NCBI GenBank assembly: GCA_013041925.1
Contig: JABDRB010000002.1
Location: forward strand, 26,744 to 90,743
Origin: Akkermansiaceae bacterium
Lineage (GTDB): Bacteria > Verrucomicrobiota > Verrucomicrobiia > Verrucomicrobiales > Akkermansiaceae
Direction of reading: 5' to 3'
Length of the DNA stretch: 64,000 nt
Part shown: piece after piece, positions 19,369-29,010 of the stretch
How the letters are laid out: each line of letters begins with the position of its first letter
How positions within the stretch are numbered: the first letter of the stretch is position 1
Notes under the pieces: generated by a model
Databases searched by the model: none
Told to the model about the DNA's origin: nothing
The model's input: only the letters and a program-made list of their open reading frames with translations
Made by a program: the position numbers and the translations under genes

Positions 19369-20121
19369 ATGCGCGTATTTTCCATACTTTTCCGGAAGGA
19401 GTTCAAAAACTACTTTCTCACGCCCTTTGGCTGGGTCATTCTCGCCCTGATCTTACTGATGCAGGGGTTATCCATGACCACGGCCATGGAAAAGATGAAG
19501 GACGCCCCGCTCTCTGAAAACTTTGTTTTTGTCTCACTGCACTCGCCGAATTTCTGGTTTTATTTTTTGTTTACCTTCCCGCTGCTGACGATGCGCCTGT
19601 TTGCTGAGGAAGAAAAATCAGGCACCTTGGAAACGCTGATGACCGCGCCAGTCAGTAGCCTTCAAGTCGTTCTCTCCAAGTACTTCGCCGCACTCAGCTT
19701 CTACGCACTGCTCTGGTTGCCCATCCTTCTTCATTTAAAAATCTTTACCGCTATCACGGGCAACCCACCACCCTACGAGGTCGGTCACCTGATTGGCACC
19801 TATACCATCCTCATGCTGATCGGCTGCTTTTTCCTCGCCATCGGCTGCCTCGCCTCAACTCTGAGCTCCAATCAAATCGTGGCTGGCATCATCACCATCG
19901 CCATCCTCGTCATGCTCTTTTTCCTAGGATTTGTCCCCTACATCACCGGTGAAGGATTTCAGGCCGTATCACTTTTCCACTATGTCTCGATCCAAGAACA
20001 TCTAGCCAACTTCGCCCGAGGCATCATCGATACACGCGCCATCGTCTACTACCTCAGCATGGCTGCCTTTGTCCTTTTCCTCACCCATGTCACCCTCGAT
20101 TTCCGCCGTTGGAAATCATGA
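19369..20121 (+). CDS. ABC-2 type permease, GldF-like
   Basis: 250 residues from ATG 19369, chosen because the upstream part of the frame overlaps cdd. MRVFSILFRKEFKNYFLTP, then a TM pair, FAEEEKSGTLETLMTAPVSS and four further hydrophobic segments match the ABC-2/GldF permeases of gliding-motility-type transporters. The following gene is GldG-like. No ABC ATPase gene lies next to it, so the ATP-binding subunit must be encoded elsewhere. In non-gliding bacteria the substrate is unknown. Confidence 0.85.
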   Translation: MRVFSILFRKEFKNYFLTPFGWVILALILLMQGLSMTTAMEKMKDAPLSENFVFVSLHSPNFWFYFLFTFPLLTMRLFAEEEKSGTLETLMTAPVSSLQVVLSKYFAALSFYALLWLPILLHLKIFTAITGNPPPYEVGHLIGTYTILMLIGCFFLAIGCLASTLSSNQIVAGIITIAILVMLFFLGFVPYITGEGFQAVSLFHYVSIQEHLANFARGIIDTRAIVYYLSMAAFVLFLTHVTLDFRRWKS

Positions 20122-20157
20122 CCGTCCCTGCCCATCCTCGATTTCTCCCACTCCGAT

Positions 20158-21741
20158 ATGCCGGACTCCTCACCATCATCCACACCTGCAAGCCCCGTCA
20201 AACGATTGGGCCGAAGCATCAACCTGATCATTCAGCTGCTGCTCTTTCTCGTTGTGATCATCTCAGCAAACTACCTGAGCTGCGCACGACATCATCGCGT
20301 CGACCTCACCGAACGCCACGACTTCACCCTCTCCGACCTCACTAGCCAATACCTCAAAAGTGATACTCTGCAGAACCGTAAAAACCGATTGCATGTCATC
20401 GCCGTAATCCGCCGCAACTCACCGCATTACTCAAGAATTTACAACCTGCTGGACGAATATCAACGCATCGGGGGGGAGGCTCTCACCTTGGAATTTGTCG
20501 ATCCCCTCCGGCAAACTGACCGCACTCTGGAAATAGAAAACACCTATAGCCAGCCCTACACAGAGGATATGATCATTGTCGATGGCAGGGTCAAATCCGA
20601 GCAGAGCAGCTCCGATCCCGAAAATCCACTCGTCGAGAAAAACCCAACCACCGATACCGATCCCACATCACCTGCGGCCACCGAACAGCAAAACCTCTCC
20701 GCCCACGTTCGCACCATCCCCATCAAGCACCTCTATCTTCAAGACGACAGAGGAAACATCACAGCCTGGCAAGATGAAGACGTCATCACATCCACGATCA
20801 TCGGCTCGATCGAAGGCCAGCCCCGAAAAATTTATTTTGCCGCAGATAAAGTCAATCTCGAGGCCAACGAGGGCAACCCAGCATGGCAAAGCCTCGCGGA
20901 AATGCTCTGGCAGCAAAACATCCTGCTCACCCCCCTGCGCCTTTCTGAAACAACCCGCATCCCCGAGGACGCCGAAGGCTTCGCTCTGATCGCGCCCCAG
21001 TATGACCTCGATCACCACCAAATTAAAGTTCTCACCGAGTATTGGGACCGTCAACAGTCGGCCATCTTCATCACCCTTGACCCCAAAGCCAAACTCGACA
21101 ACCTCCGTGTCTTCCTGCGTAACTACGGGGTAACACCTCGGCACGACCGGATCATCACCGTGCAAAACGGACAAACGTTATCCAATGTCCAATCACTCTT
21201 TTCCCGGGGCTCTGAGATCAGCCGCGATCTCGGTGGAAAATCGACCATATTCGATGGGTCATCATGCAGCCTAGAGGTGCGGGAAAATGACGACACGCTC
21301 CTCAATAAGCGAATCCAAGCCATCGCGCTCGTCGAAGCCTCAGAGGGATGGTGGGGTGAAACACGCTACCACGATGACAACCCCAAGTTCGATAAAGAAG
21401 AAGATCATAGCTCCCCACTCCACCTCGCCGCCGCCATCCTCAGAGGCCAAGCGACCTCAGATGAGACGGCTACCCTTGTTTCCAAGATGGTTGTCATCAG
21501 CAACACCGACTTCCTCACCACCCAAAAAACCCGCCCAGAACAAGCGGACTTCGTTAAATCCAGCATCAATTGGCTCGTCGGAAGAGAGAATCTCATCGGC
21601 ATCGGACCACGTAAACTTCACCGACATAAGATCACGATCCTCGACGCCCATAACACATTCATCACCCGCTTGGTGCTTATTTTTCTCCCTGCCATCGCCG
21701 CTCTCGTCGCCCTTATCGTCTGGAATATGAGGCGTGCCTGA
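20158..21741 (+). CDS. GldG-like auxiliary protein of an ABC transporter
   Basis: 527 residues. One N-terminal helix (LIIQLLLFLVVIISANYLS), a large extracytoplasmic domain and one C-terminal helix (RLVLIFLPAIAALVALIVWN) give the GldG / ABC_transp_aux layout. HDFTLSDLTSQYL after the first helix resembles the YxLSxxTxxLL stretch of GldG. A low-complexity acidic insert (DPENPLVEKNPTTDTDPTSP) lies near residue 160. The gene begins 36 bp after the permease and is followed after 18 bp by the DUF4340 gene, an arrangement known in many bacteria. Function of the assembly outside gliding is not established. Confidence 0.8.
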   Translation: MPDSSPSSTPASPVKRLGRSINLIIQLLLFLVVIISANYLSCARHHRVDLTERHDFTLSDLTSQYLKSDTLQNRKNRLHVIAVIRRNSPHYSRIYNLLDEYQRIGGEALTLEFVDPLRQTDRTLEIENTYSQPYTEDMIIVDGRVKSEQSSSDPENPLVEKNPTTDTDPTSPAATEQQNLSAHVRTIPIKHLYLQDDRGNITAWQDEDVITSTIIGSIEGQPRKIYFAADKVNLEANEGNPAWQSLAEMLWQQNILLTPLRLSETTRIPEDAEGFALIAPQYDLDHHQIKVLTEYWDRQQSAIFITLDPKAKLDNLRVFLRNYGVTPRHDRIITVQNGQTLSNVQSLFSRGSEISRDLGGKSTIFDGSSCSLEVRENDDTLLNKRIQAIALVEASEGWWGETRYHDDNPKFDKEEDHSSPLHLAAAILRGQATSDETATLVSKMVVISNTDFLTTQKTRPEQADFVKSSINWLVGRENLIGIGPRKLHRHKITILDAHNTFITRLVLIFLPAIAALVALIVWNMRRA

Positions 21742-21759
21742 CCCTCTTTATCTGAGAAT

Positions 21760-23685
21760 ATGCGCTACAGCTTCACCATCGTATTATCGATTTTGGCCCT
21801 CATTCTCGGTGGCCTCGCTGTGGTGCATACCGGCAGCTCATACCGTGCTGCGATTTTCGGCACAACCGCCACCGCCCCAGGAGAAAAACTTTTCGCGCTC
21901 AAGGAGATCGACAAAGTCAGGCATATCACGCTCACAAACAGCGATGGCGACGTGGCCAGCTTTCACATCGCGGGTCACTTTTGGCAGGCCAAAACACCAT
22001 GGAAAGACCGCGCCGACCCACTTTTTATCAAGTTCCTCATCCAGTTTACAACCCGCTTGAAAGTGCAGGAAGTCATTCCCCGTGAGCACCTCAACCTCAA
22101 AGAGTTTGGACTCAGGGATGGCCACATCCGTGTCACCATGCGCGACGCCAAAGGCCAAGATGTCTGCGATTACAGAATCGGCCGACCCACGGCGTGGAAA
22201 ATCCCCAGCGAGGATGGGAAAACAACCCAACCCACCCTCTTTATCCGCAAGGTTCCCAAGACATTAAAAAACAACATCTACATCTGTTCTGAAGACTCCG
22301 CCCAAAGTATCCATGCGCTGTTTAAGAGTCAATTTGCCCGCTTTCGTGACCACCACCCGTTTCACTTCAGCCCCCGATATCTCGACAAAGTTCGCATTCA
22401 AAACAATGAAGGCGAGGTCGTCATCTCAAGAAAGGATCTCAAGTCAGGCTGGCTCATCACCAAACCTCTGGAACTGCGACTCGACCCACAAGCGCAAGCG
22501 AACCTCTTTAAGGACCTCGCACGCCTCACCGCGATCAAGGTAGAGGATCGCGCTAGCGTCACTCTCCCTACCGCCGAAGACGATACCTCACAGGCACGCG
22601 AAATCTCCCTCCATTTTGCCGGAGCCAAGGACGATGTCACCCTCCGAATCTACCCGCCCGCCAAGGACGGTGACCCCATCACCCTCGCCACCGTAAGTGA
22701 TCGACCCGATGCCGTGTTTCATCTTCCCCTCACAGCAGCGGCAGGCATCCCCGGATCCACCTCCCTGAGTCAACTTCAAACAGGCGTAAACGACCTTCGG
22801 TCCAAAACAATGACCCATCTCAACGGCCCGCAACTCAAAACCATCATCATCCGCCCGACCGGTCGACCCGACACCATGCTCAAGCGCACCAAAAAAACGA
22901 CCTGGCGCGTGCTCCGGCGAAAGGGATGGGAGGCCGCCAACCAAGACGCGGTGATCGACCTCATGCTCGCCGTCACACGCGACAAGGTCCAAAAATTTGT
23001 AACGGATGCCGCCACGGACCTTTCTCCTTATGGGCTCGACCAACCCATGCTTCAGGTCGGATTTATCAGTTTTAACAACGAGGGAATGCGCATCGCGATC
23101 GGGCAAGGCCCGACGGGTGATCATCTCTATGCTCACGTGGTCGGTCGACCCAACATATGGGAGATCAGCAATGAAACACTCGGCAAGATCGCCATTCATC
23201 CATGGCAATGGCGGACGTCACACGTCTGGCATATCCCCAAGGTCGACATCAACGGCATCCGTATCGAGAAAAACGGACAACCAACCGTCGATCTCAAGTA
23301 TGCCTTCTTTGCCGAAAAATGGGAGGCGACCGAAGACGGCGAAGACGCCACAGCCAGACTGAACCCAAACAGAGCCAACGCCTTCCTCAGCCACATCGAA
23401 TCACTAGCGACCTCTCAATGGCTCGGACCTCTGCATACTCAGGCGACAAAGGCACTTCGCACCCCAGATACCGTCATTCAGATGTCGATCAAAGGCGTGG
23501 ACGATGAAGGGAAAGACATGCCACCCATCGTCAAAACGCTTCAAATTGCCCACACCCAGGGAAAGCTCATCTACTTTGCCAAGGTGCACACCGCCCCCCG
23601 CGATCCTCGTCATGATGATGAGGATAGCTACTTCCTTCTCACCCCAGAAACCGTTGATCAACTCTACGTCGACCTTTTTGAATAG
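21760..23685 (+). CDS. DUF4340 domain-containing protein
   Basis: 641 residues. One N-terminal membrane helix (SFTIVLSILALILGGLAVVH) is followed by a long soluble region with repeated beta-rich modules. GHFWQAKTPWKDRADPLFI and the later RKGWEAANQDAVIDLMLAV are typical of DUF4340, which normally follows GldF/GldG genes. The position here fits this pattern. It probably acts in the periplasm with the neighbouring permease complex. No enzymatic motif was seen. Confidence 0.8.
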   Translation: MRYSFTIVLSILALILGGLAVVHTGSSYRAAIFGTTATAPGEKLFALKEIDKVRHITLTNSDGDVASFHIAGHFWQAKTPWKDRADPLFIKFLIQFTTRLKVQEVIPREHLNLKEFGLRDGHIRVTMRDAKGQDVCDYRIGRPTAWKIPSEDGKTTQPTLFIRKVPKTLKNNIYICSEDSAQSIHALFKSQFARFRDHHPFHFSPRYLDKVRIQNNEGEVVISRKDLKSGWLITKPLELRLDPQAQANLFKDLARLTAIKVEDRASVTLPTAEDDTSQAREISLHFAGAKDDVTLRIYPPAKDGDPITLATVSDRPDAVFHLPLTAAAGIPGSTSLSQLQTGVNDLRSKTMTHLNGPQLKTIIIRPTGRPDTMLKRTKKTTWRVLRRKGWEAANQDAVIDLMLAVTRDKVQKFVTDAATDLSPYGLDQPMLQVGFISFNNEGMRIAIGQGPTGDHLYAHVVGRPNIWEISNETLGKIAIHPWQWRTSHVWHIPKVDINGIRIEKNGQPTVDLKYAFFAEKWEATEDGEDATARLNPNRANAFLSHIESLATSQWLGPLHTQATKALRTPDTVIQMSIKGVDDEGKDMPPIVKTLQIAHTQGKLIYFAKVHTAPRDPRHDDEDSYFLLTPETVDQLYVDLFE

Positions 23686-23724
23686 TCCATATCGGCAATT
23701 CGTCCACTCCAATCCATTCACCCA

Positions 23725-24951
23725 GTGACCCGCATCAACCCCCAGCAAATCCGTAAAGATTTCCCCATCCTCGATCAGCAGATCAATGGTAGGCCACTCA
23801 TCTACCTGGATAATGCCGCCACATCACAGACACCTCGCCAAGTGGTTGAGGCAAGCACACATTATTACGAGTCGATCAATGCCAACATCCACCGTGCCGC
23901 GCATAAGCTAGCCCGCGAAGCCACCACAGCTCACGAAGCGGCACGCACCACCATTGCCAGCCATCTCCATGCCGCTCACGATCACGAGATCATCTTCACT
24001 TCAGGAACCACGGATTCCATCAATCTTGTTTCCAACACACTGACACTCTCAGGAAAGATCAGCTCGGGCGACACCGTCATCATCTCCGGCCTAGAACACC
24101 ATTCCAACATCGTTCCTTGGCAGATGCTTTGCCAAGGCACAGGAGCCACACTCAAGGTGATCCCTGTGCTCGACGATGGCTCGCTGGACATGGACGCCTA
24201 CCACCAACTGCTCAACAACAACGTCAAATTGGTTGCTGTCAGCCATGTCTCAAACGCCCTTGGAACCATCAATCCTGTGCAAGAAATCATTGATGCTGCG
24301 AAGAAGCAAAATGCGCTTGTCCTCATCGATGGAGCACAGGCGGCCCCACACCTCAAAATCGATGTCCAAGAGCTCGGATGTGATTTCTATGCCTTCTCAG
24401 GTCATAAAATCTATGGGCCTACCGGTATCGGAGCCCTCTATGGCCTTGAGCCCATCCTCAACGACCTCCCGCCATGGAAAGGCGGCGGCGAAATGATCAA
24501 AGAAGTCACTTTTGAGCATACCACCTACAACGATCTCCCGTTTAAATACGAAGCTGGAACCCCAGATATTGAAGGGGCCATCGCGCTTGCCACAGCAATC
24601 GATTACATGAACTCACTGGGGATGGAAAATATCGCGGCCCATGAAAAATCACTCCAGCAGCGCGCCACCGCAGGTTTAGTCGAATTACCGGGCATTCAAC
24701 TCTACGGCACGGCTGAGCACAAAGCCGCCGTTGTTTCCTTCCTGATCGATGGCATTCACCCCTATGACATCGGCACGCTACTCGATCAAATGGGCGTCGC
24801 CGTGCGCACCGGCCACCACTGCTGCCAGCCACTGATGGCTCGCTTCGGCATCACTGGAACCGTCAGAGCGTCTTTTGCCGCCTACAACACAGAGGAGGAA
24901 GTTGACCTCTTCGTCGAGGCCGTCAAGAAATCCATCATGATGTTATCCTAA
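23725..24951 (+). CDS. sufS: Cysteine desulfurase, SufS type
   Basis: 408 residues from a GTG start. A PLP enzyme that mobilises sulfur from cysteine for Fe-S assembly. LIYLDNAATSQTP is the N-terminal signature, SGHKIYGPTGIG carries the PLP lysine (Lys228), and RTGHHCCQPLM carries the persulfide cysteine (Cys366). Group II (SufS/CsdA) is indicated by the RxGHHC context. No sufB, sufC, sufD or sufE gene lies nearby. The final four bases overlap the convergent kinase gene. The iron-sulfur-rich complex I genes upstream would be consumers. Confidence 0.93.
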   Translation: MTRINPQQIRKDFPILDQQINGRPLIYLDNAATSQTPRQVVEASTHYYESINANIHRAAHKLAREATTAHEAARTTIASHLHAAHDHEIIFTSGTTDSINLVSNTLTLSGKISSGDTVIISGLEHHSNIVPWQMLCQGTGATLKVIPVLDDGSLDMDAYHQLLNNNVKLVAVSHVSNALGTINPVQEIIDAAKKQNALVLIDGAQAAPHLKIDVQELGCDFYAFSGHKIYGPTGIGALYGLEPILNDLPPWKGGGEMIKEVTFEHTTYNDLPFKYEAGTPDIEGAIALATAIDYMNSLGMENIAAHEKSLQQRATAGLVELPGIQLYGTAEHKAAVVSFLIDGIHPYDIGTLLDQMGVAVRTGHHCCQPLMARFGITGTVRASFAAYNTEEEVDLFVEAVKKSIMMLS

Positions 24952-26078
24952 CAAAAGGATGGGTTCCGAGCCTTGGCGAGACGCTCAACAAATTCAACCA
25001 TCTTGGGTTCATTCCCCTCGAGTAACTCAACCAGTCTGAACTGCGTGCGAGCACGATCAAGGTTTTGTCCCTCCCTCTGAGTTTTGAAGTAAACATCGCC
25101 TTCAAGATAATCGGTCAGAAAACGCATTCCTATCTCCAAAGAAATTAACCTACCCGCAAAGGCTAGGTTTTCAATTTCCGTGTCACACAAACAATCGCAG
25201 GCGTCCATATACCCTTCGGCCAGTGCCTCAAACATGGACATACGCATCTCAACCTTCGACAAATCGGGCTCGTCTTCAGCAGCTGGACTCACCGCCGTTC
25301 TCACGAGGTCACCAAAGTCGTAAAGTGCAAGCCCCGGCATAACCGTGTCGAGATCAATCACACAGACGGCCTCGTCACTCTCCGTATCGATCATCACGTT
25401 GTTGATCTTGGTATCATTGTGCGTGATCCTTTCAGGAAGTTTACCAGCATTGCGCAGATCGATTAGCTTGGAAACAATTCCCTCGCGCTGCTTGACGAAT
25501 TCAACTTCCGCTTGCACAGAGCTAAGACGACCGCATGAGTCTGCGGCCACAACTTCCATGAGACGAGCATAGCGCTTCGGGGTATTATGGAAATCAGGGA
25601 TAGTTTCCTCAATATCTACCACTGGAATATCACAGACAAGATCCTGAAACGAACCAAAGGCATGCGCGGCCTGATAGGCTTGGCGGGTATTTTCCACAAT
25701 GTCGTATGTCCTGCAGCCTTCTATAAAATTGTAACATCGCCAAATACCACCACCCGCACCGGTCGCATAAAATCGACCACCGCGTGCCGGATAGAGATTA
25801 AGTGTCTGTCCGCCGATATCACGTTTGACTCGCATCACCTTCCAGTTGATGTGACGCGTCACCATCTCGACGTTACGCATCACCGCAAGCGGGTCTTTGA
25901 ACACATTCTCATTGATACGCTGGAAGATGTATCGATTCAAGGTCCCGTCGTGCCTTTTAAAGGTCCCCATATACGTGGCATTAATATGACCACTGTCGAT
26001 TTCCTCCCCCCCGACAAATTCACCCGCAATGGCAAACTCGTTCGCTATCTCTTCAATATGGCTTTCATTTTCAATCAC
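24948..26078 (-). CDS. nahK: N-acetylhexosamine 1-kinase-like phosphotransferase (NahK family)
   Basis: 376 residues. Close in order and content to the bifidobacterial NahK of the lacto-N-biose/galacto-N-biose pathway: DSGHINATYMGTF near the N-terminus, RYIFQRINENVF, MRNVEMVTRH, then the kinase catalytic loop THNDTKINNVMID, and VIDLDTVMPGLALYDFGD with the metal-binding aspartate. The C-terminal GMRFLTDYLEGDVYFKTQ also matches. It would phosphorylate GlcNAc or GalNAc at C1 in the cytoplasm. No phosphorylase or epimerase partner lies nearby. Substrate is inferred; other small-sugar or choline kinases of the same fold are possible. Confidence 0.8.
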   Translation of the reverse strand: MIENESHIEEIANEFAIAGEFVGGEEIDSGHINATYMGTFKRHDGTLNRYIFQRINENVFKDPLAVMRNVEMVTRHINWKVMRVKRDIGGQTLNLYPARGGRFYATGAGGGIWRCYNFIEGCRTYDIVENTRQAYQAAHAFGSFQDLVCDIPVVDIEETIPDFHNTPKRYARLMEVVAADSCGRLSSVQAEVEFVKQREGIVSKLIDLRNAGKLPERITHNDTKINNVMIDTESDEAVCVIDLDTVMPGLALYDFGDLVRTAVSPAAEDEPDLSKVEMRMSMFEALAEGYMDACDCLCDTEIENLAFAGRLISLEIGMRFLTDYLEGDVYFKTQREGQNLDRARTQFRLVELLEGNEPKMVEFVERLAKARNPSFC

Positions 26079-26098
26079 TCGATCAGTCTCCTTCGTTG

Positions 26099-26584
26099 TT
26101 AACTTTTTGTATGCGAAAGTTCAGCTATAATTCCGGGAAGTGCCATGCCGATCACTTCGGCCACTTCTTCATAAGCAGCTCGTCCCATCCCGATAGGGTC
26201 AGGAACATCCACACCCGCTAACCCCTCATCAGGATCGATGAAGTCACAGAGTAACTTTACATCACCCGCACAGTCAGGAAAAAAACGCTTCACGAGATCC
26301 GCATGCGCCTCTGTCATCGCCACAACCAAACTCGCGTCATCAAGCAACGCTTGATCCACCTGGCGACTTTTAAAGTTTTCTAGTCGCGCCTTATTTGCCT
26401 TAAGCACATTTTGGGTTTCCCGGCTCGCCCCCTGCCCAGGCATGGCGGCGACCCCAGCAGAGCCTACTTGGACATCGAGCTCGTCCCGAAGGGCCGACTT
26501 CAATAATCCTTCCGCCATGGGGCTGCGGCAGGTATTTCCCGTGCAAACAAAAAGAACACTCTGGATAGGTGCTGATTGGGACAT
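26099..26584 (-). CDS. Low-molecular-weight protein phosphatase, arginine-phosphatase-like signature
   Basis: 161 residues from the ATG giving MSQSAPIQSVLFVC; the longer frame to 26644 adds 20 unlikely residues. VCTGNTCRSPMAEGLL holds the CX5R loop, and DPIGMG supplies the general-acid aspartate. The Thr in CTGNTCR is the residue that in the Bacillus enzyme YwlE selects phosphoarginine over phosphotyrosine, whereas tyrosine phosphatases have a hydrophobic residue there. It lies between the kinase and the lipoprotein gene on the same strand. No arginine kinase (McsB) is visible. Confidence 0.88.
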   Translation of the reverse strand: MSQSAPIQSVLFVCTGNTCRSPMAEGLLKSALRDELDVQVGSAGVAAMPGQGASRETQNVLKANKARLENFKSRQVDQALLDDASLVVAMTEAHADLVKRFFPDCAGDVKLLCDFIDPDEGLAGVDVPDPIGMGRAAYEEVAEVIGMALPGIIAELSHTKS

Positions 26585-26672
26585 AAGCGATTGGTTTATA
26601 AGCATGACAGGTTTTTCACGCATTCGGAAAACCCTGCCCATCAAATCGGTGATCGATCAATGCGATCAGTGA

Positions 26673-28919
26673 TTATTTTACTTTCAGGTGCAGGGAGATA
26701 CGGCTACGTCCGCCTTCGTTACGCGCGTGCAGCGTCAAGTCATCAAGAGAACCGAATGCCTTCATCGCCTCCTCGATCATCGGTTTGTTCTCCGTAAAAT
26801 CCTCACGAGCACTTTCTGAGCGGGCGAGTTCATCGAGATTTCCCTCAACCAAATCAAGCCATTGCTGGGCGTAATGGTGAAGCACCTTGAAGTCAACATG
26901 CAGCCACGCACCCTTGCGGGGGTCTCCTCCACCTTGCTTGAACTGTTCAGCTAGACCTTCAGAAAATGCCTTTGACGTCGAAACAAAGAAAAGTTCGTCA
27001 CTGACAGAAACGGATGGCACAAAATCATCGTTCTGAAACGGAATCGGAATGAACCATGTTTTGAGATCGTTCTTCTCACTACTCATGGGCACCTGCATCG
27101 GAATTTCATTCCCTACCATTTCACTGACAGCCTTGAGGATATTCTCAGCCGATTCGTTGAGTCGCTTCCAAGATGTCTGCAGTTTGGCTCGATCCGCTAC
27201 GGCGCTGACGTAGCTGATGCGTGGCATTTTCCCCTGTTCAAGAATCATCTTAGGAACTTGTGGCACCTTGGGAAGTGATCCATTGACATCGACAACAAGA
27301 GCCGACTCAGCACCGAGGCCGGCGGCCATATCACCACGAAGTGCTTGCCAAATTTCCAAGGCATCGTCGCGGAATGACCGATCAAATAGGTCAATCCCCT
27401 GCTTAAATTCATTAAAATCGTTATCCTCAAGGTCTAAGGCCGCGACACGCTTAACCAAGAGATAGCCGGCCTCACCAAGAGAATCAACATACTCCATGAC
27501 TTTCTCATTATAGGCCTCGTTGCTGGTCCAATTCGCAAACAGGAGCATCCCGTCACCACTCGCAAGTGGACTGAGCGAATGACTTTTTTCAAAATCAAAG
27601 GACGGCAAATTGGATCCTCCAAACCCTTCAACCTTGAGCCCTTCTTCGAGGTAAGCCACGTAGCCGGCATCGGTTCCTGAGAACATCGAAGCGAGCTTGC
27701 TTCCCTGCTCATCAATGCTATCCAAGATGGCTTCAATATCCTGAGTGTCACCCAGTGATGCCGCATCGCCGAGCCCTTCACTAACTCCCCGGACGGTAGA
27801 ACTGAGGATACGGTATCCAATCGATTCAATACTGCCAACAGCCTGCACGACCTTGGCATCCCTGAAGCTGACGGTCAGAAGATCCTTCCCAAGGTATGGG
27901 TCAAGATAAACAATGTCATCGGAGGCACAGATCGAGTCGGCAACATCATCGACAAGAACCAGATCCTCTTCAGATTTACCAAAAAACAGAATGACATAAT
28001 CATCCACCACACCAGTAACTCCCACTATGTTTTTGCTGGCTAGTGACTTTTTAAAGGCCTCGATATCGGCGATTTCAAAAACTTCTTTCATCTCATCGAC
28101 CGCATCGTCGTCGATCATCTCAGCAAGTTTTGCACCGGAGATCTTATAACCACTGAACTCGGCATCACCACGCTTAATCGTGATGGCTTCAGATGCATCT
28201 TCAGCAAAACCTAGCATAGAAACCACTTGCTCCATCTGCGCCGTCACCAATTCACGTGACTCAGGATCAGAAACCTTGGAGCCTTGGTAAAAGCAGGGCA
28301 TCTCAAAATCTGAAAACATTTTAACCAATTCCTTGGGAGCTCCTTTAAGCGGCCCATCCATAAACGGTGCAGGACCACGAGGACTGAAATCACCCCCTTC
28401 ACGAACAACCCCGTCGCCCATGAACACCCCAACACGAGCACCGTAGAAACCAAGGCGCTCAAAAAACTTCATACTCAGGTCAAATGCCTCACTTGTTCCT
28501 TTTCCATAGGCAGAGAAATACTCTTCGCTATAAATGGCAATTTGGGCTGCCGCTTCATCATTTCCCTCAAGCATGTCCAATGACATTCCCTCATCGGCCA
28601 TGCGCTCAACAATGAACTCACCGAGGCTCGACTTCACCAGCTTATCAAATGCTTTACGGCCATTGAATACCGCATCGTAAATGACAATATCTCCGGGTAA
28701 ATGCTTAGCAAATCCGAGTTTGGCGGCGCGGTCTTCAACACTGGCTGAGGACGGCATAGGAGCGACGGGTACAACGTCGGGTTTCTCCGTAGAGCCCGTA
28801 TCGCCAGTTTGCGGATCAGACGACTGTGCTCCGGAAGATGGTGTTGTTGGTTTGTCCTTACAAGCTGTGAATGCCAAGGCAGCCAAAACCAAGGAGGTAA
28901 ATAAGTATTTGCGTTTCAT
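26673..28919 (-). CDS. Large predicted lipoprotein, family unrecognised
   Basis: 748 residues. A short basic N-terminus, a hydrophobic core (YLFTSLVLAALAF) and TAC form a plausible lipobox, with the cysteine at residue 20 followed by a Thr/Ser/Pro-rich linker. The body is acidic and has no motif that I recognise. Two halves show similar hydrophobic periodicity (for example SGDGMLLFANWTS and KGAWLHVDFKVL), hinting at internally duplicated domains. It ends in a basic beta-rich SRISLHLKVK. It shares the strand with the phosphatase and kinase genes, 88 bp upstream of the phosphatase, and is divergent from mutM. Surface or periplasmic location is inferred from the signal. Confidence 0.8.
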   Translation of the reverse strand: MKRKYLFTSLVLAALAFTACKDKPTTPSSGAQSSDPQTGDTGSTEKPDVVPVAPMPSSASVEDRAAKLGFAKHLPGDIVIYDAVFNGRKAFDKLVKSSLGEFIVERMADEGMSLDMLEGNDEAAAQIAIYSEEYFSAYGKGTSEAFDLSMKFFERLGFYGARVGVFMGDGVVREGGDFSPRGPAPFMDGPLKGAPKELVKMFSDFEMPCFYQGSKVSDPESRELVTAQMEQVVSMLGFAEDASEAITIKRGDAEFSGYKISGAKLAEMIDDDAVDEMKEVFEIADIEAFKKSLASKNIVGVTGVVDDYVILFFGKSEEDLVLVDDVADSICASDDIVYLDPYLGKDLLTVSFRDAKVVQAVGSIESIGYRILSSTVRGVSEGLGDAASLGDTQDIEAILDSIDEQGSKLASMFSGTDAGYVAYLEEGLKVEGFGGSNLPSFDFEKSHSLSPLASGDGMLLFANWTSNEAYNEKVMEYVDSLGEAGYLLVKRVAALDLEDNDFNEFKQGIDLFDRSFRDDALEIWQALRGDMAAGLGAESALVVDVNGSLPKVPQVPKMILEQGKMPRISYVSAVADRAKLQTSWKRLNESAENILKAVSEMVGNEIPMQVPMSSEKNDLKTWFIPIPFQNDDFVPSVSVSDELFFVSTSKAFSEGLAEQFKQGGGDPRKGAWLHVDFKVLHHYAQQWLDLVEGNLDELARSESAREDFTENKPMIEEAMKAFGSLDDLTLHARNEGGRSRISLHLKVK

Positions 28920-29010
28920 ACGAAGCGGATTAACGGATATCTCAAACGCTTTTTCAATTATAAAGCGTGATATTTTTTATAACCAGCTCACCCCATGCCC
29001 CAAGCTCTCC

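Noticed and set aside
28681..29010. N-terminal extension of mutM by 110 codons
   Set aside because: The catalytic proline must be residue 2, and the extension is the antisense of the lipoprotein signal region.
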